Source: Hyphomicrobium sp.
Lineage (GTDB): Bacteria; Pseudomonadota; Alphaproteobacteria; Rhizobiales; Hyphomicrobiaceae
Length of the DNA stretch: 64,000 bases
Direction: 5' to 3'
NCBI RefSeq assembly: GCF_019753045.1
Contig: NZ_JAIELN010000012.1
Location: forward strand, 1 to 64,000
The position numbers and the translations under genes are program-made. Position 1 is the stretch's first letter, and each line of letters opens with the position of its first letter. The notes beneath the pieces were generated by a model, which saw only the letters and a program-made list of their open reading frames with translations, was not told the DNA's origin and did not search any database. Of this stretch, positions 42,373-50,648 are shown piece by piece.

Positions 42373-44016
42373 TTAGGAATTGTGGACTGCACGATACCGG
42401 CGCCACCGTTTTTCCCCCTCAAACGCCACGGTACCGTCCGCAACGAGAGTGTCCAGCGCACGCTTGATTTGCTTGGCGTTGATCTCGGCGCCCACCCGGC
42501 GATTGATTTCGCCGGCCGCCGAGTTCGGGTAGCGCCGAAGATCCTCTTCGATAAGCGCCCTCAGCCGATGCGGCTCGATCCTGCCCAGTGTGGTCGGAAC
42601 GGCTATGTCGAGACGACGCATCACATCCGACGCCACGAAATAGCGGGTCGCCTTGGTTCGGCCGGCCGTCCCCACCAAACCAAAACCCTGCAGTCTGCCG
42701 AGCCAAGGGCGAAGCTCGTCGACGTCATCGAGCATGAGAGCGCCAACTAACTGCTTCGCGGTCATGTGCTCCGCCTGTGCCAGCAATCCCAAGCAAATCA
42801 TTTCCCGCTGCTTGAGATGGTAGCTCTGGTTGGCCTTGCCGAGGAGGTCGATAATCGAAGGCTTCAAGATGCGGCGGCCGATCGTCACCTCAACGCGGTC
42901 CTGGACCTCCCGTAGATGCGGCACGTCCCGTCCCTGGCCCAACAGCACCTCGTACATGGTGTCGAAGCCGGAGCCCTCGCGATCCATAAGCTTCAGATCG
43001 TGGAATACGCGTGCCAGTCCCTCGTTTCGCCGCACCGTGACATGGAGCACCGTTGCGGGCGTAACGCCAATGGGAAGCGGTCCGGGATTCTGAACCTCTA
43101 GGCGATCGGGAAAAGACTTCAGAAAGATGTCGCCGCGCTGTGTGTAGGGCCGGTGGACCAATGCGTTGACCAACAATTCGCGCACAACCGTCTCGTCATA
43201 AGCGGGTACCAACTTACGGAAAAGGCCGTCAGGAAGCTCGTAGGTCTCCCGAAAGTCCGGAACCTCGGTCCAAATGGCATCAACAAGCTCGATCGGTGAT
43301 AGACTGAAATCATCCCATACCAATTTGTTGAGCTTATCGTCGTGCTCATCATACTTGATGAACTGCACGACTGGCGCTGTGCCCAAGGCGGCACGGTCCT
43401 GCCGCCGCCCGATGCAGAGGATGCCAAGATTGGTGAGCAACCGGCCGTCAGCAAAGGAGTAGTGCTCGAGCAATTCGTCGTCGGTTTTCTCCTTAACAGA
43501 GGATTTTACACGATCAGAGGCACGGATACGGCCTATTAGTGCAGAGAGCTTGGCTGGATCGACTTGTGAGTGCGGAATGCCGGCGGAGGTCAATGATTCC
43601 CACGACACAGTGGCGCGATCGCTCAGGAGGCGCAGGATTTCATCGCCGACGATGGGGCGATTGCGGTCCCCTTCACGCAAATAATATTTACCGCCGCTCG
43701 TCGAGGGAACTGACGTGGAACGCGGAATAATCAGTTCTATGTAGGCGCCCCCGTTATCTGATACATGGAGCGATGCCTCCAGCGAAACGTTTACGGCAAG
43801 CTGCCCAATGCGTTGGGTGATGCCCGTTGGCAAGTTGGGGGCAATAATTTGATTGGCTGGCGGTTTGTCATCACCGTCCTCGATTCCGATATAGATGGCC
43901 CCCCCGTTAGCGGTCGCGAAGGCTACGCAACTCTCCGCCAATCCGTGCCAGTCAGCACTTCCGCCCATCACTTTGCGTAGGGATTTTTTCTCGAAATGGT
44001 GATGCTCGCCCGCCAT
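42373..44016 (-). CDS. Schlafen/AlbA_2-type ATP-binding protein
   Basis: A 547-residue protein. The N-terminal domain is of the AlbA_2 (Schlafen-like) type, with FEKKSLRKVMGGSADWHGLAES and CVAFATANGGAIYIGIEDG. The middle has a GHKL-type ATPase region: VVRELLVNALVHRPYTQRGDIF (N-box), then PDRLEVQNPGPLP. The C-terminus contains winged-helix-like segments. Such proteins are annotated as transcriptional regulators or defence factors. It is the last gene before the right att site and reads away from it. Confidence 0.88.
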   Translation of the reverse strand: MAGEHHHFEKKSLRKVMGGSADWHGLAESCVAFATANGGAIYIGIEDGDDKPPANQIIAPNLPTGITQRIGQLAVNVSLEASLHVSDNGGAYIELIIPRSTSVPSTSGGKYYLREGDRNRPIVGDEILRLLSDRATVSWESLTSAGIPHSQVDPAKLSALIGRIRASDRVKSSVKEKTDDELLEHYSFADGRLLTNLGILCIGRRQDRAALGTAPVVQFIKYDEHDDKLNKLVWDDFSLSPIELVDAIWTEVPDFRETYELPDGLFRKLVPAYDETVVRELLVNALVHRPYTQRGDIFLKSFPDRLEVQNPGPLPIGVTPATVLHVTVRRNEGLARVFHDLKLMDREGSGFDTMYEVLLGQGRDVPHLREVQDRVEVTIGRRILKPSIIDLLGKANQSYHLKQREMICLGLLAQAEHMTAKQLVGALMLDDVDELRPWLGRLQGFGLVGTAGRTKATRYFVASDVMRRLDIAVPTTLGRIEPHRLRALIEEDLRRYPNSAAGEINRRVGAEINAKQIKRALDTLVADGTVAFEGEKRWRRYRAVHNS

Positions 44017-44404
44017 GCCGGAAATGTAAGCGACCGAGCGAGTCGCAGCCAGCGCTTGCTAGCCTTCCGCGCGAAGGGTGTGCCATCATAGCTTCCGGCC
44101 GGTTTGGGAATCATTTGTGAAAGACTATAAAATCGGGAGAGAAGGCCAACCCAGGTTTGGGCAACTAATCATTTTGATTCCTCAGGGTCTTTGAAGTCCT
44201 TCCCGGCGCTCCATCTCTGTCAGGTCAGCTTATCGGATTCACGGTGTTTCACCGGGCTGGCGATGAGAGGCCACGCCGCCTCGATCGTAACCAGGACACC
44301 CTTCTGGTGGTTGAGCACCGCGCCCGCCAATCGAATAAAAACGGACATTTCCTCGCAGCCCTATTTTTGTTATTGAAATGGTGTTTTTGATGGTGGTGTA
44401 AATC
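44017..44404. other. Intergenic, no gene seen
   Basis: About 390 bp between the start of the Schlafen-type gene and the right-end repeats. No gene is seen; the promoter of the Schlafen-type gene should lie at its left end. Confidence 0.45.
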
Positions 44405-44428
44405 GTGACAGGAATTGTGCCAGGAATT
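44405..44428 (+). repeat. Right-end tandem repeats, likely integrase arm sites
   Basis: Two directly adjacent 12-mers, GTGACAGGAATT (44405-44416) and GTGCCAGGAATT (44417-44428), lie 70 bp inside the right att core. Eleven bases of the second (GTGCCAGGAAT) are identical to 27691-27701 at the left end. Confidence 0.6.
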
Positions 44429-44498
44429 AATTCGGTGCGGTTCTGGAAATGCAGTAATTTCGGGGCTTTTTGACTGTTTTTCGTTCCGGTTTGACGCA

Positions 44499-44513
44499 TG
44501 CCGGGTGCGCCAT
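44499..44513 (+). other. attR: second copy of tRNA-Arg 3' end core
   Basis: TGCCGGGTGCGCCAT, identical to the tRNA end at 27597-27611, in the same orientation. Flanking bases differ on both sides (CA before and TAAA after, versus CC and ACCC at the left). Confidence 0.88.
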
Positions 44514-44521
44514 TAAAAAAG

Positions 44522-45049
44522 CTAAATACCTTCAGTCCTTGATGCGGCACCGGACCGGACGAAGATGAGAACTCTTGACCCCACTCGCGGTACGCTTGAT
44601 CGAATGCGCCCGTAAGGTCTCAGGTCAAGCGTGGTGACAAAAGGACAGCCCAACGCTTCGATCGCTTTCTGGGCCCGCAATTGCAAGCCATGCCGCGCTA
44701 CTGTGTAGGCCAGAAATACGACGACGGATTTTGCTTTGTCGAGACGCTCTGCGATAAGCTTCATCGCCTTTTGCAACGCTGCTTCATTTGATTGTCGCAC
44801 GATCGGCTTCACGTCCGCCGGCACGACTGAGGAGCGGGCGTAATCCGACGGAACGGCGATATAGGCAGGCTGATTGTTGCGGCGCGCCTCCGCGAGGACG
44901 CGCTCCATTTCGACGAGAGGCCTGATGATTATGCACCTGAGGCCCTGGGCAAGCGTGTCTTGAGATATTCCGCCAAGAACGTTCGCAAGCCGGTTGAGTT
45001 GTCTAAGCGTGTTCTCTAGCCGTGCCTCAAAGCAGATCACGCATCTCAA
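44522..45049 (-). pseudogene. Fragment of a thiamine-diphosphate-dependent decarboxylase
   Basis: The central part of a pyruvate/indolepyruvate-decarboxylase-like enzyme. VEMERVLAEARRNNQPAYIAVPSDYA is the end of the N-terminal domain, and LIAERLDKAKSVVVFLAYTVARHGLQ plus AIEALGCPFVTT begin the middle domain. The first 150 and last 300 residues of the normal protein of about 560 are absent, and after FVTTL the reading frame no longer matches the family. It lies immediately outside attR, so it was already next to the tRNA or was damaged by insertion. Confidence 0.8.
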
Positions 45050-46360
45050 TCACGTGCGATTTTTCGTTGGCCTCGACGCTGGCTCACTAGCGGTCTTATC
45101 GGATTCGTCGGACCGCGCGTCGACTTTACTTCCTTGAGCCAAATCCACCGATGGATTGAGAACCACCAAATCGCCCTTCTTAACCCCTTCGCGCACCTCG
45201 ACTATGGTCCCAAAGTCACGCGCGACGGAAACTTTTTGCAGTTTGACAGTTCCGCCTTCAACGACCGCTACGTGCAGGCCGTTCCGATCAAATATGATCG
45301 CTTCCGCTGGCACCAAGAGGGAAGGATCCTTGCGCGGAATATGAAGCTCGACGGTGCAATAGACGCCGGCAGACATTGCTCCGTCCGAATTGGGAACGTC
45401 AATTTCCGTCAACAACGTCCGGGTAATCGGGTTCAACGCATCGGCAATGCGTGTAACCTTTCCCGGAAATGCACGATCCGGAATTTCCGGAATCCGCACG
45501 ACGGCGTCAACGCCAGGCCGCACCCCAAAGGCTTGGTCTTGGGGAACGTAAACCTGGGTCCTTATAATGTCGGTTTGAATGAGATTGAACATGAAGGTGC
45601 CGCTCGTCGCGTCGGCCTGCACCAGGCTTCCAACATCGATGTTGCGTTGAGTGACGACTCCATCAAACGGCGCGACGACACTCTGATAGTCCTTCTGTTG
45701 CTGAAGAACCTTGATCGTCGCTTCCTGCGCTGCGATGCTTTGCTCAGCGACTCCCACACCGGCGATCAGCGCCTTCAGATTCTGCTCATCGATCGAGCCT
45801 TGCTGTTGCGTCACCCAGCCTTGAGCAACCACAGGCTTGTCTCGATCCCAAGTGATCTTGGCGAGGTCCCGGTTCGCCACGTTCTGGCGCAGCGTAGCTT
45901 TGTCCTGCTCGAGCGTGGCCTGCGCCTGCGCGATTTGATGGTCGAGTTCGGGGGCGACGATTTCCGCTAGCAGCTGGCCCTTCTTGACGCGATCGCCGAT
46001 ATCAACGTTGCGTTTGCCGATATAACCGCTGGCGCGGGCAAAGATGTTAGCGGTTGTGAATGCCAACGTCGTCGCTGGCAACGACACCGTATTGATGTCG
46101 CTGCTGGCTTTCACCGGCGCCACCCGGACCTTCGGCACAAAATTTTGGTGGCGCTCGGACGTAGCCAAAGTCTGTTGCCGCAGCGCACGGGCATTGATGC
46201 CGCCAACGACCAAGGCGCCTGTCAGAAGTAAGAGAACAGCTAGTCCGAGCCATAGACCGCCACGACTTTTCGGTGCCGGGGTCGCGACATCCGGCTGGCC
46301 TCTATTCTCGCGTCTCTCATCCGTTGGCGGGATCGATAGCGTGTCGTTTGAATCGGTCAC
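45050..46360 (-). CDS. RND efflux periplasmic adaptor subunit
   Basis: Membrane-fusion protein of 436 residues linking an inner-membrane RND pump to an outer-membrane channel. One N-terminal helix (LWLGLAVLLLLTGALVVGG) anchors it. The lipoyl/hairpin part follows (ANIFARASGYIGKRNVDIGDRVKKGQLLAEI, a long coiled hairpin, YQSVVAPFDGVVTQRNID), then the beta-barrel and proximal domains. The start is GTG at 46360, one base after the TGA of the upstream permease; longer in-frame starts lie inside that gene. It looks intact although its permease partner is truncated. Confidence 0.85.
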   Translation of the reverse strand: MTDSNDTLSIPPTDERRENRGQPDVATPAPKSRGGLWLGLAVLLLLTGALVVGGINARALRQQTLATSERHQNFVPKVRVAPVKASSDINTVSLPATTLAFTTANIFARASGYIGKRNVDIGDRVKKGQLLAEIVAPELDHQIAQAQATLEQDKATLRQNVANRDLAKITWDRDKPVVAQGWVTQQQGSIDEQNLKALIAGVGVAEQSIAAQEATIKVLQQQKDYQSVVAPFDGVVTQRNIDVGSLVQADATSGTFMFNLIQTDIIRTQVYVPQDQAFGVRPGVDAVVRIPEIPDRAFPGKVTRIADALNPITRTLLTEIDVPNSDGAMSAGVYCTVELHIPRKDPSLLVPAEAIIFDRNGLHVAVVEGGTVKLQKVSVARDFGTIVEVREGVKKGDLVVLNPSVDLAQGSKVDARSDESDKTASEPASRPTKNRT

Positions 46361-46361
46361 G

Positions 46362-48029
46362 TCAGACCTGCCTTTCAAACACTCCCTGGGCGGGCTTTCC
46401 GTCATTACACTTGCGGAGCTTGGCAAATAGGTACGGAACAACAAGCAGAGTGGTAGGGGTCGCAAACAAGAGGCCGCCGATTACGGCACGGGCCAGCACT
46501 GCGTTCTGTTCGTCGCCTGCGCCGCCGATCGCCATCGGAATCATGCCGACGATCATTGCCGCCGCAGTCATAAGCACTGGGCGAATACGCGTTCGCCCGG
46601 CATCGATCGCAGCCTCGCTCGCGGGCTTTCCTGCAAGCTGCTGCTCGCGGGCGAACGTGACAAGCAGAATTGAGTTCGCCGACGCCACGCCGACGGCCAT
46701 GATCGCGCCCATCAAGGACGGAACGTTAAGCGTCGTTCCAGTAATGAACAGCATCGTAAGGATGCCGCAAAACGTTATGGGGAGCGCCAAGATCACGACG
46801 AAGGGATCGCCGAAGTTCTGATAATTTATGACCATCAAGAGGTAGACGAACACGGCCGCAAATAGGAGGCCGATGCCGAGATTGTGGAACGAGTCCTTCA
46901 TGCTTTGGATCTGTCCAACCACTTGGATCGTATTCCCTGGCGACAACTGGCTCTGAAGCTCCGTGACGATCTTATTGATGTCAGCCGCGACGCCACCGAG
47001 ATCGCGACCCTCAATGCTCGCGTAAACCTCGTAAACCGGTTGGATATTGGTCTGGTTGCTGTTGGTCGGCACCGTGTCGCGCTTGAATGTCGCCACGTTG
47101 CTGAGCAGCCCCGGGATCAGGGCGCCCGCAGCCGTTACCGCGGAGGAAACCGGAGTGTTGGCCAGGTCATTCAACGACGCGACCCGCGGCTCCGGCGTCT
47201 GCACTGCAAGGTAGTATGGAATACCGGATTTCGGATCGGTCCAAAAATTCGGAGAAACCTGTTCGGAGGAGCTCAAACTGATATTGACGTTGGTCGCGAC
47301 CGTGTTCGCATTCAGGCCAAGCTGCTGAGCCCGGGCCCGGTCGATAGTCGCGTAGAACGCCGGCGCATAAACCTCTTGCTGCAGATGCGCATCAACGACG
47401 CCAGGAATGGCCGCCATTCGCCTCCGCAATTCCTCAGCGACGTGGAGGTTCGTCATTCGGTCGTAGCCGACCGTCCGCACATCAATTTGAGCCGGAAGAC
47501 CGAAATTGAGAATCTGAGTGACGATATCGGCAGGCTGGAAATAGAAGACGTCTTCCGGAAACGCGGCGGGCAGCACCTCACGAAGTTGGCGGATGTAGTT
47601 GGCAGTCGGGGCGTGACCATCTTTAAGTGCGACCAGGATGACGCCGTCCCGAATCTTGTTCTCGACCGCCTGGAATATGCGCTCGGTCGTTTCAATTCTC
47701 GTACCGGCGGGGGCTCTGACATGCAGCTGAATTTGCCCGCCATCAATAATTGGAAAGAAGTCGCGTCCGACCATCAGGAACATCGCGACTCCGAGACCGA
47801 GTATGGAAATGACAGCGATCGGGACTATGAATCTTCTCTTCATCAGCGTCGTCAGCAGCGCCACATACCCGACGCGCATGCGCTCGAAGCCGCGATCGAA
47901 GGCTGCCTGAAAGCGGCGCGCCCAGCTTCTGCGGCCTTCATCAGCTCCGCGATGTTCGCCTTTTAGGAGCAGCCCGATCGTGATGGGCGTCAGCGTACGC
48001 GAGAGCCTCATCTGGACGTGACTGCTCAA
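46362..48029 (-). pseudogene. Truncated RND efflux permease
   Basis: The C-terminal half of an AcrB/MdtB-type permease; 555 residues remain of about 1,050. The sequence begins at the end of the first membrane half (RTLTPITIGLLLKGEH) and covers the second periplasmic domain (GRDFFPIIDGGQIQLHVRAPAGTR, LNFGLPAQIDV) and final helices (PSLMGAIMAVGVASANSILLV). An internal stretch of roughly 35-40 residues is also missing, where IRDG joins directly to VILVALKDGHAP. With no first half upstream it cannot form a pump. It keeps an open frame into the adaptor gene. Confidence 0.85.
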
Positions 48030-48256
48030 TTCCGCTGATCAAATTCATTTCAAAAGATATCCATTTACGAAAATTTACTTCGGATGCTGTCCTGTTGCGT
48101 CCTCTTGAAAAATGGAATTTGGAGAAGAGATGATGCCAATACCAGTACTACTGAACATCAGCTCGCAGGCTGGTGGTTGGAGCTGATCCCGAATGGCCCG
48201 ATGACGAGGCTAATGGCCGTAGCCAAACGGCGCGACCATCTTCACAAAGCAAGCTG

Positions 48257-48709
48257 TCAATCTTCGATCTTCGGTGCTCCGGCTTCGGCGACACCCGCAG
48301 CCTCCATGGTGCGCATAGCGTCGATCATGATCTGCGTGTCAAGATAGGCGTGAAGGACCACGACCTTGCCCCATCGGATTTGTATGGCGTGTGCGCCATC
48401 ATTCACGTAGGGCGCACCATTCGCCAATGTCGCGAAGTCACGCCACTCTACCAAGACTGTCGTGTTCCACGGCCATCCGCTGACGGCCATGTGCTTTACT
48501 TTAAATCTCAAACCCGGGAGGACGCGAAGCAACCGCTTAAGCCAGAGGCGAATGCCTGCAGGAGTGTGTCGCGTGCCTCCAAGACTATGATCTCCAGGAA
48601 AGATGTGCTCGAATCGATCCGCCATGCCGGCCACGGCATAGTCGACGTCGCCGCGCCCTAGCGCGTCAAAGAGCTTCTCGACATTCCGACGAACGATCGA
48701 GTGATACAT
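48257..48709 (-). CDS. SnoaL-like (NTF2 fold) protein
   Basis: A 150-residue protein of the NTF2-like/SnoaL superfamily. It opens with a helix RRNVEKLFDALGRGDVDYAVAGMADRFEHIFPGDH, then GIRLWLKRLLRVLPGLRF and a strand series VKHMAVSGWPWNTTVLVEWRDFA ending VVVLHAYLDTQIM. Such proteins are small isomerases, hydrolases or ligand binders; the function is not assignable. It lies 38 bp downstream of the next gene on the same strand, so they form an operon. Confidence 0.78.
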   Translation of the reverse strand: MYHSIVRRNVEKLFDALGRGDVDYAVAGMADRFEHIFPGDHSLGGTRHTPAGIRLWLKRLLRVLPGLRFKVKHMAVSGWPWNTTVLVEWRDFATLANGAPYVNDGAHAIQIRWGKVVVLHAYLDTQIMIDAMRTMEAAGVAEAGAPKIED

Positions 48710-48747
48710 TGGCTGTTCCTAATATCTCAGTTTCTTGAGGAGGACGA

Positions 48748-49236
48748 TCAGAGGCGCCCTTCGCCAATCTTCCGCACCACATCGGCCGCAAACAGGGGTG
48801 TTTCCCTCCGCACGTGCCAGCGAAGGAATACTGGAAGGAGACCTAACTTTGCGACGAGGTTCAGCAGCGGTGGCGCTCGTACGACAACAGTGCATCTGAA
48901 GGCAGCGCTCCGCGATTCCCGCGGCTCCACTTCCATGATCCAGATGACTTCTATTTTCGCTGGAAGGAGATGCATCACGTAAACGCGTGTGTCCCGCGAC
49001 CGCAGGACAACGCGATGCGGCTCAAACTCATCGGCAAGATAGTGATGCACCAGCAGGTGCCCGCCGACATTCTCGACGTTTACCGTTCCGAAGACGCCGT
49101 TCTCGCGGAAATAGCCCGCTGCGCGATGCGCTGGCGAACACGCTTGATAATCGCGGTCGGAAAATATCTGCAACCAGGCGGTCAGATCGATCCGATCTGG
49201 GGCCACCTCAATTCTGGTTTCGGACGAGGCTCTCAC
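48748..49236 (-). CDS. SRPBCC-like protein of unknown function
   Basis: A 162-residue protein. The middle (VGGHLLVHHYLADEFEPHRVVLRSRDTRVYVMHLLP, then KIEVIWIMEVEPRES) resembles the strands of START/SRPBCC ligand-binding folds, followed by a C-terminal helix (LLNLVAKLGLLPVFLRWHVRRE). The family is tentative. It is first in a two-gene unit with the SnoaL-like gene and divergent from the AraC-type regulator, which could control both. Confidence 0.55.
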   Translation of the reverse strand: MRASSETRIEVAPDRIDLTAWLQIFSDRDYQACSPAHRAAGYFRENGVFGTVNVENVGGHLLVHHYLADEFEPHRVVLRSRDTRVYVMHLLPAKIEVIWIMEVEPRESRSAAFRCTVVVRAPPLLNLVAKLGLLPVFLRWHVRRETPLFAADVVRKIGEGRL

Positions 49237-49502
49237 AGTTTAGCCACTCTCAATGCACCAAAGATCCAACCTATCCATGGCGCCGCGCCATTCCGCTTCG
49301 GGCTAGCATCCCGGCTCGCGCGCTGTCTTACAAAATCTTGCTCTTTTCGGTGCGCTCCAGCTTCTCACCTGCCGCCGTGCACTGAACGCGGCGCGCTACC
49401 GACGCATTCCGGCGCCCGGCCATTGCGAAACCCCTGCTTGCTCTGATTGCGGCTGGTCCAGGCACCGTCCTTGCGAAAACATCGAGTATAAGCGATTACA
49501 CG

Positions 49503-50483
49503 ATGACCATTGACGTCTGCGGGGAGGGCGCCGATCTGAGTACAAGTTCGCATGTATCGCCGCAAATGCCTCCACCCGCCGACGAAACCCCAGGCTTGCC
49601 CATCTGCGCGCCCAATCGGTCTTGCACCGCCCCAAGATATCTTGAGAGCGATGTGATCGCGCCAGACCGCATTGTTGCGGTGCATGAGAATTCAACGCTG
49701 AAAGCGTCCTTCTGGCGTTCCACCGTCGAAGAGAGCGTGCAAATCGGCGATCCGGATTTCATCAGCATCGCTCTCAATCTTGGCGGCGGACGCGTCTGGC
49801 GGAACAGTGAGCGCGTTCCGACTGAGGCGGGCGAGATTGCGATGCAGCCTTTCGAGGGCGCCAGCTGGCGGTTTGACCGAGGCGTATCGTTCGTTCACCT
49901 TTACGTTCCTTTCGCACTGGCCGGCTCGGTCTGCGAAAGCCTGTTCGAACGCGAACTTACACTTGCCCAACTTCGGATGTCGTCCGCGACGAAAGATCAG
50001 GACCTTGTCCGCACCGTCAGTTCCATTCAGGCCCAACTCGCTTGCTTCACCCCGACGACGCTCCTTCTGGACAGCTGGGCGCTTCTCCTCGCAGAGATCC
50101 TCGTTTGTCGTCTTTCGAGCCACGCGGAACGGCGTCCACGCTCTTCGTTCGGTAAACTTGCCGATCGCCGTCTTGCGCGCGTCGCCGACTACATCGAGGC
50201 CAATATCGAGAATGACCTGGATCTTGCCTCGCTAGCCGACGTCGCCGCGACGAGTCCCTCTCATTTCGCGCGGCGTTTCAAGCAAACGTTAGGCGTGAAC
50301 CCCCACGCCTACGTTTTGTCACGACGCTTAAGCCGAGCTGAACTCATGCTCGTGTCACGCGACAAAAGCATCTCGCAGATCGCAGCCGCATGCGGCTTTT
50401 CCAGTCAATCGCACTTTACGACCGCATTCCAAAGCAAGGCCGGCGTAACGCCCGGCGCCTATCGGCGCGATCGGCAGTCTTAG
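49503..50483 (+). CDS. AraC family transcriptional regulator
   Basis: A 326-residue protein. The C-terminal 100 residues contain the double helix-turn-helix of AraC: LASLADVAATSPSHFARRFKQTLG and ISQIAAACGFSSQSHFTTAFQSKAGVTPGAYRR. The N-terminal 200 residues are a cupin-like effector part (RVWRNSERVPTEAGEIAMQPFEGASWRFDRG). It is divergent from the 48748-49236 gene. Effector and regulon are unknown. Confidence 0.93.
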   Translation: MTIDVCGEGADLSTSSHVSPQMPPPADETPGLPICAPNRSCTAPRYLESDVIAPDRIVAVHENSTLKASFWRSTVEESVQIGDPDFISIALNLGGGRVWRNSERVPTEAGEIAMQPFEGASWRFDRGVSFVHLYVPFALAGSVCESLFERELTLAQLRMSSATKDQDLVRTVSSIQAQLACFTPTTLLLDSWALLLAEILVCRLSSHAERRPRSSFGKLADRRLARVADYIEANIENDLDLASLADVAATSPSHFARRFKQTLGVNPHAYVLSRRLSRAELMLVSRDKSISQIAAACGFSSQSHFTTAFQSKAGVTPGAYRRDRQS

Positions 50484-50567
50484 AATCCAGCTCGACGCCG
50501 ACGCAATGCCCGCTTGCGGCATCGATTTCTATAGGTCGTTGCGGGCATCTGCCAACCGGCAGCCATT

Positions 50568-50597
50568 ATTATCCGACACTGGATTATCTGACACTGG
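50568..50597 (+). repeat. 15-bp tandem repeat
   Basis: ATTATCCGACACTGG (50568-50582) is followed directly by ATTATCTGACACTGG (50583-50597), with one mismatch. It lies between the convergent AraC-type and aldehyde dehydrogenase genes, after both stops. Confidence 0.7.
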
Positions 50598-50648
50598 GCG
50601 ATCAAGGCAGCGCCGCCTCGATGTGGCCGCGCTGCCTTATCGTGACGA

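Larger units (their letters stand above)
27597..44513. mobile_element. 16.9-kb integrated genomic island at tRNA-Arg
   Basis: The left boundary is the 3' end of tRNA-Arg and the right boundary is a second copy of its last bases, TGCCGGGTGCGCCAT (27597-27611 and 44499-44513). A tyrosine integrase lies 140 bp inside the left end. Cargo includes a nucleotidyltransferase, a resolvase fragment, a candidate modified-nucleotide operon, and genes of DUF4365, FRG and Schlafen/AlbA_2 types, all typical of defence islands. Base composition drops visibly at 29.3-31.4 kb. No conjugation or phage structural genes were recognised, so it probably depends on helper functions or has lost them. Confidence 0.88.

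Noticed and set aside
27597-44513. Prophage interpretation of the island
   Set aside because: No capsid, tail, portal, terminase or lysis genes were recognised in the 16.9 kb.
44522-45049. A functional TPP-dependent enzyme
   Set aside because: Only about 175 of the roughly 560 residues remain, both ends are missing and the C-terminal part is out of frame.
46884-47966. A 360-codon open frame on the plus strand
   Set aside because: It is antisense to the truncated RND permease, with no ribosome site or recognisable domain.
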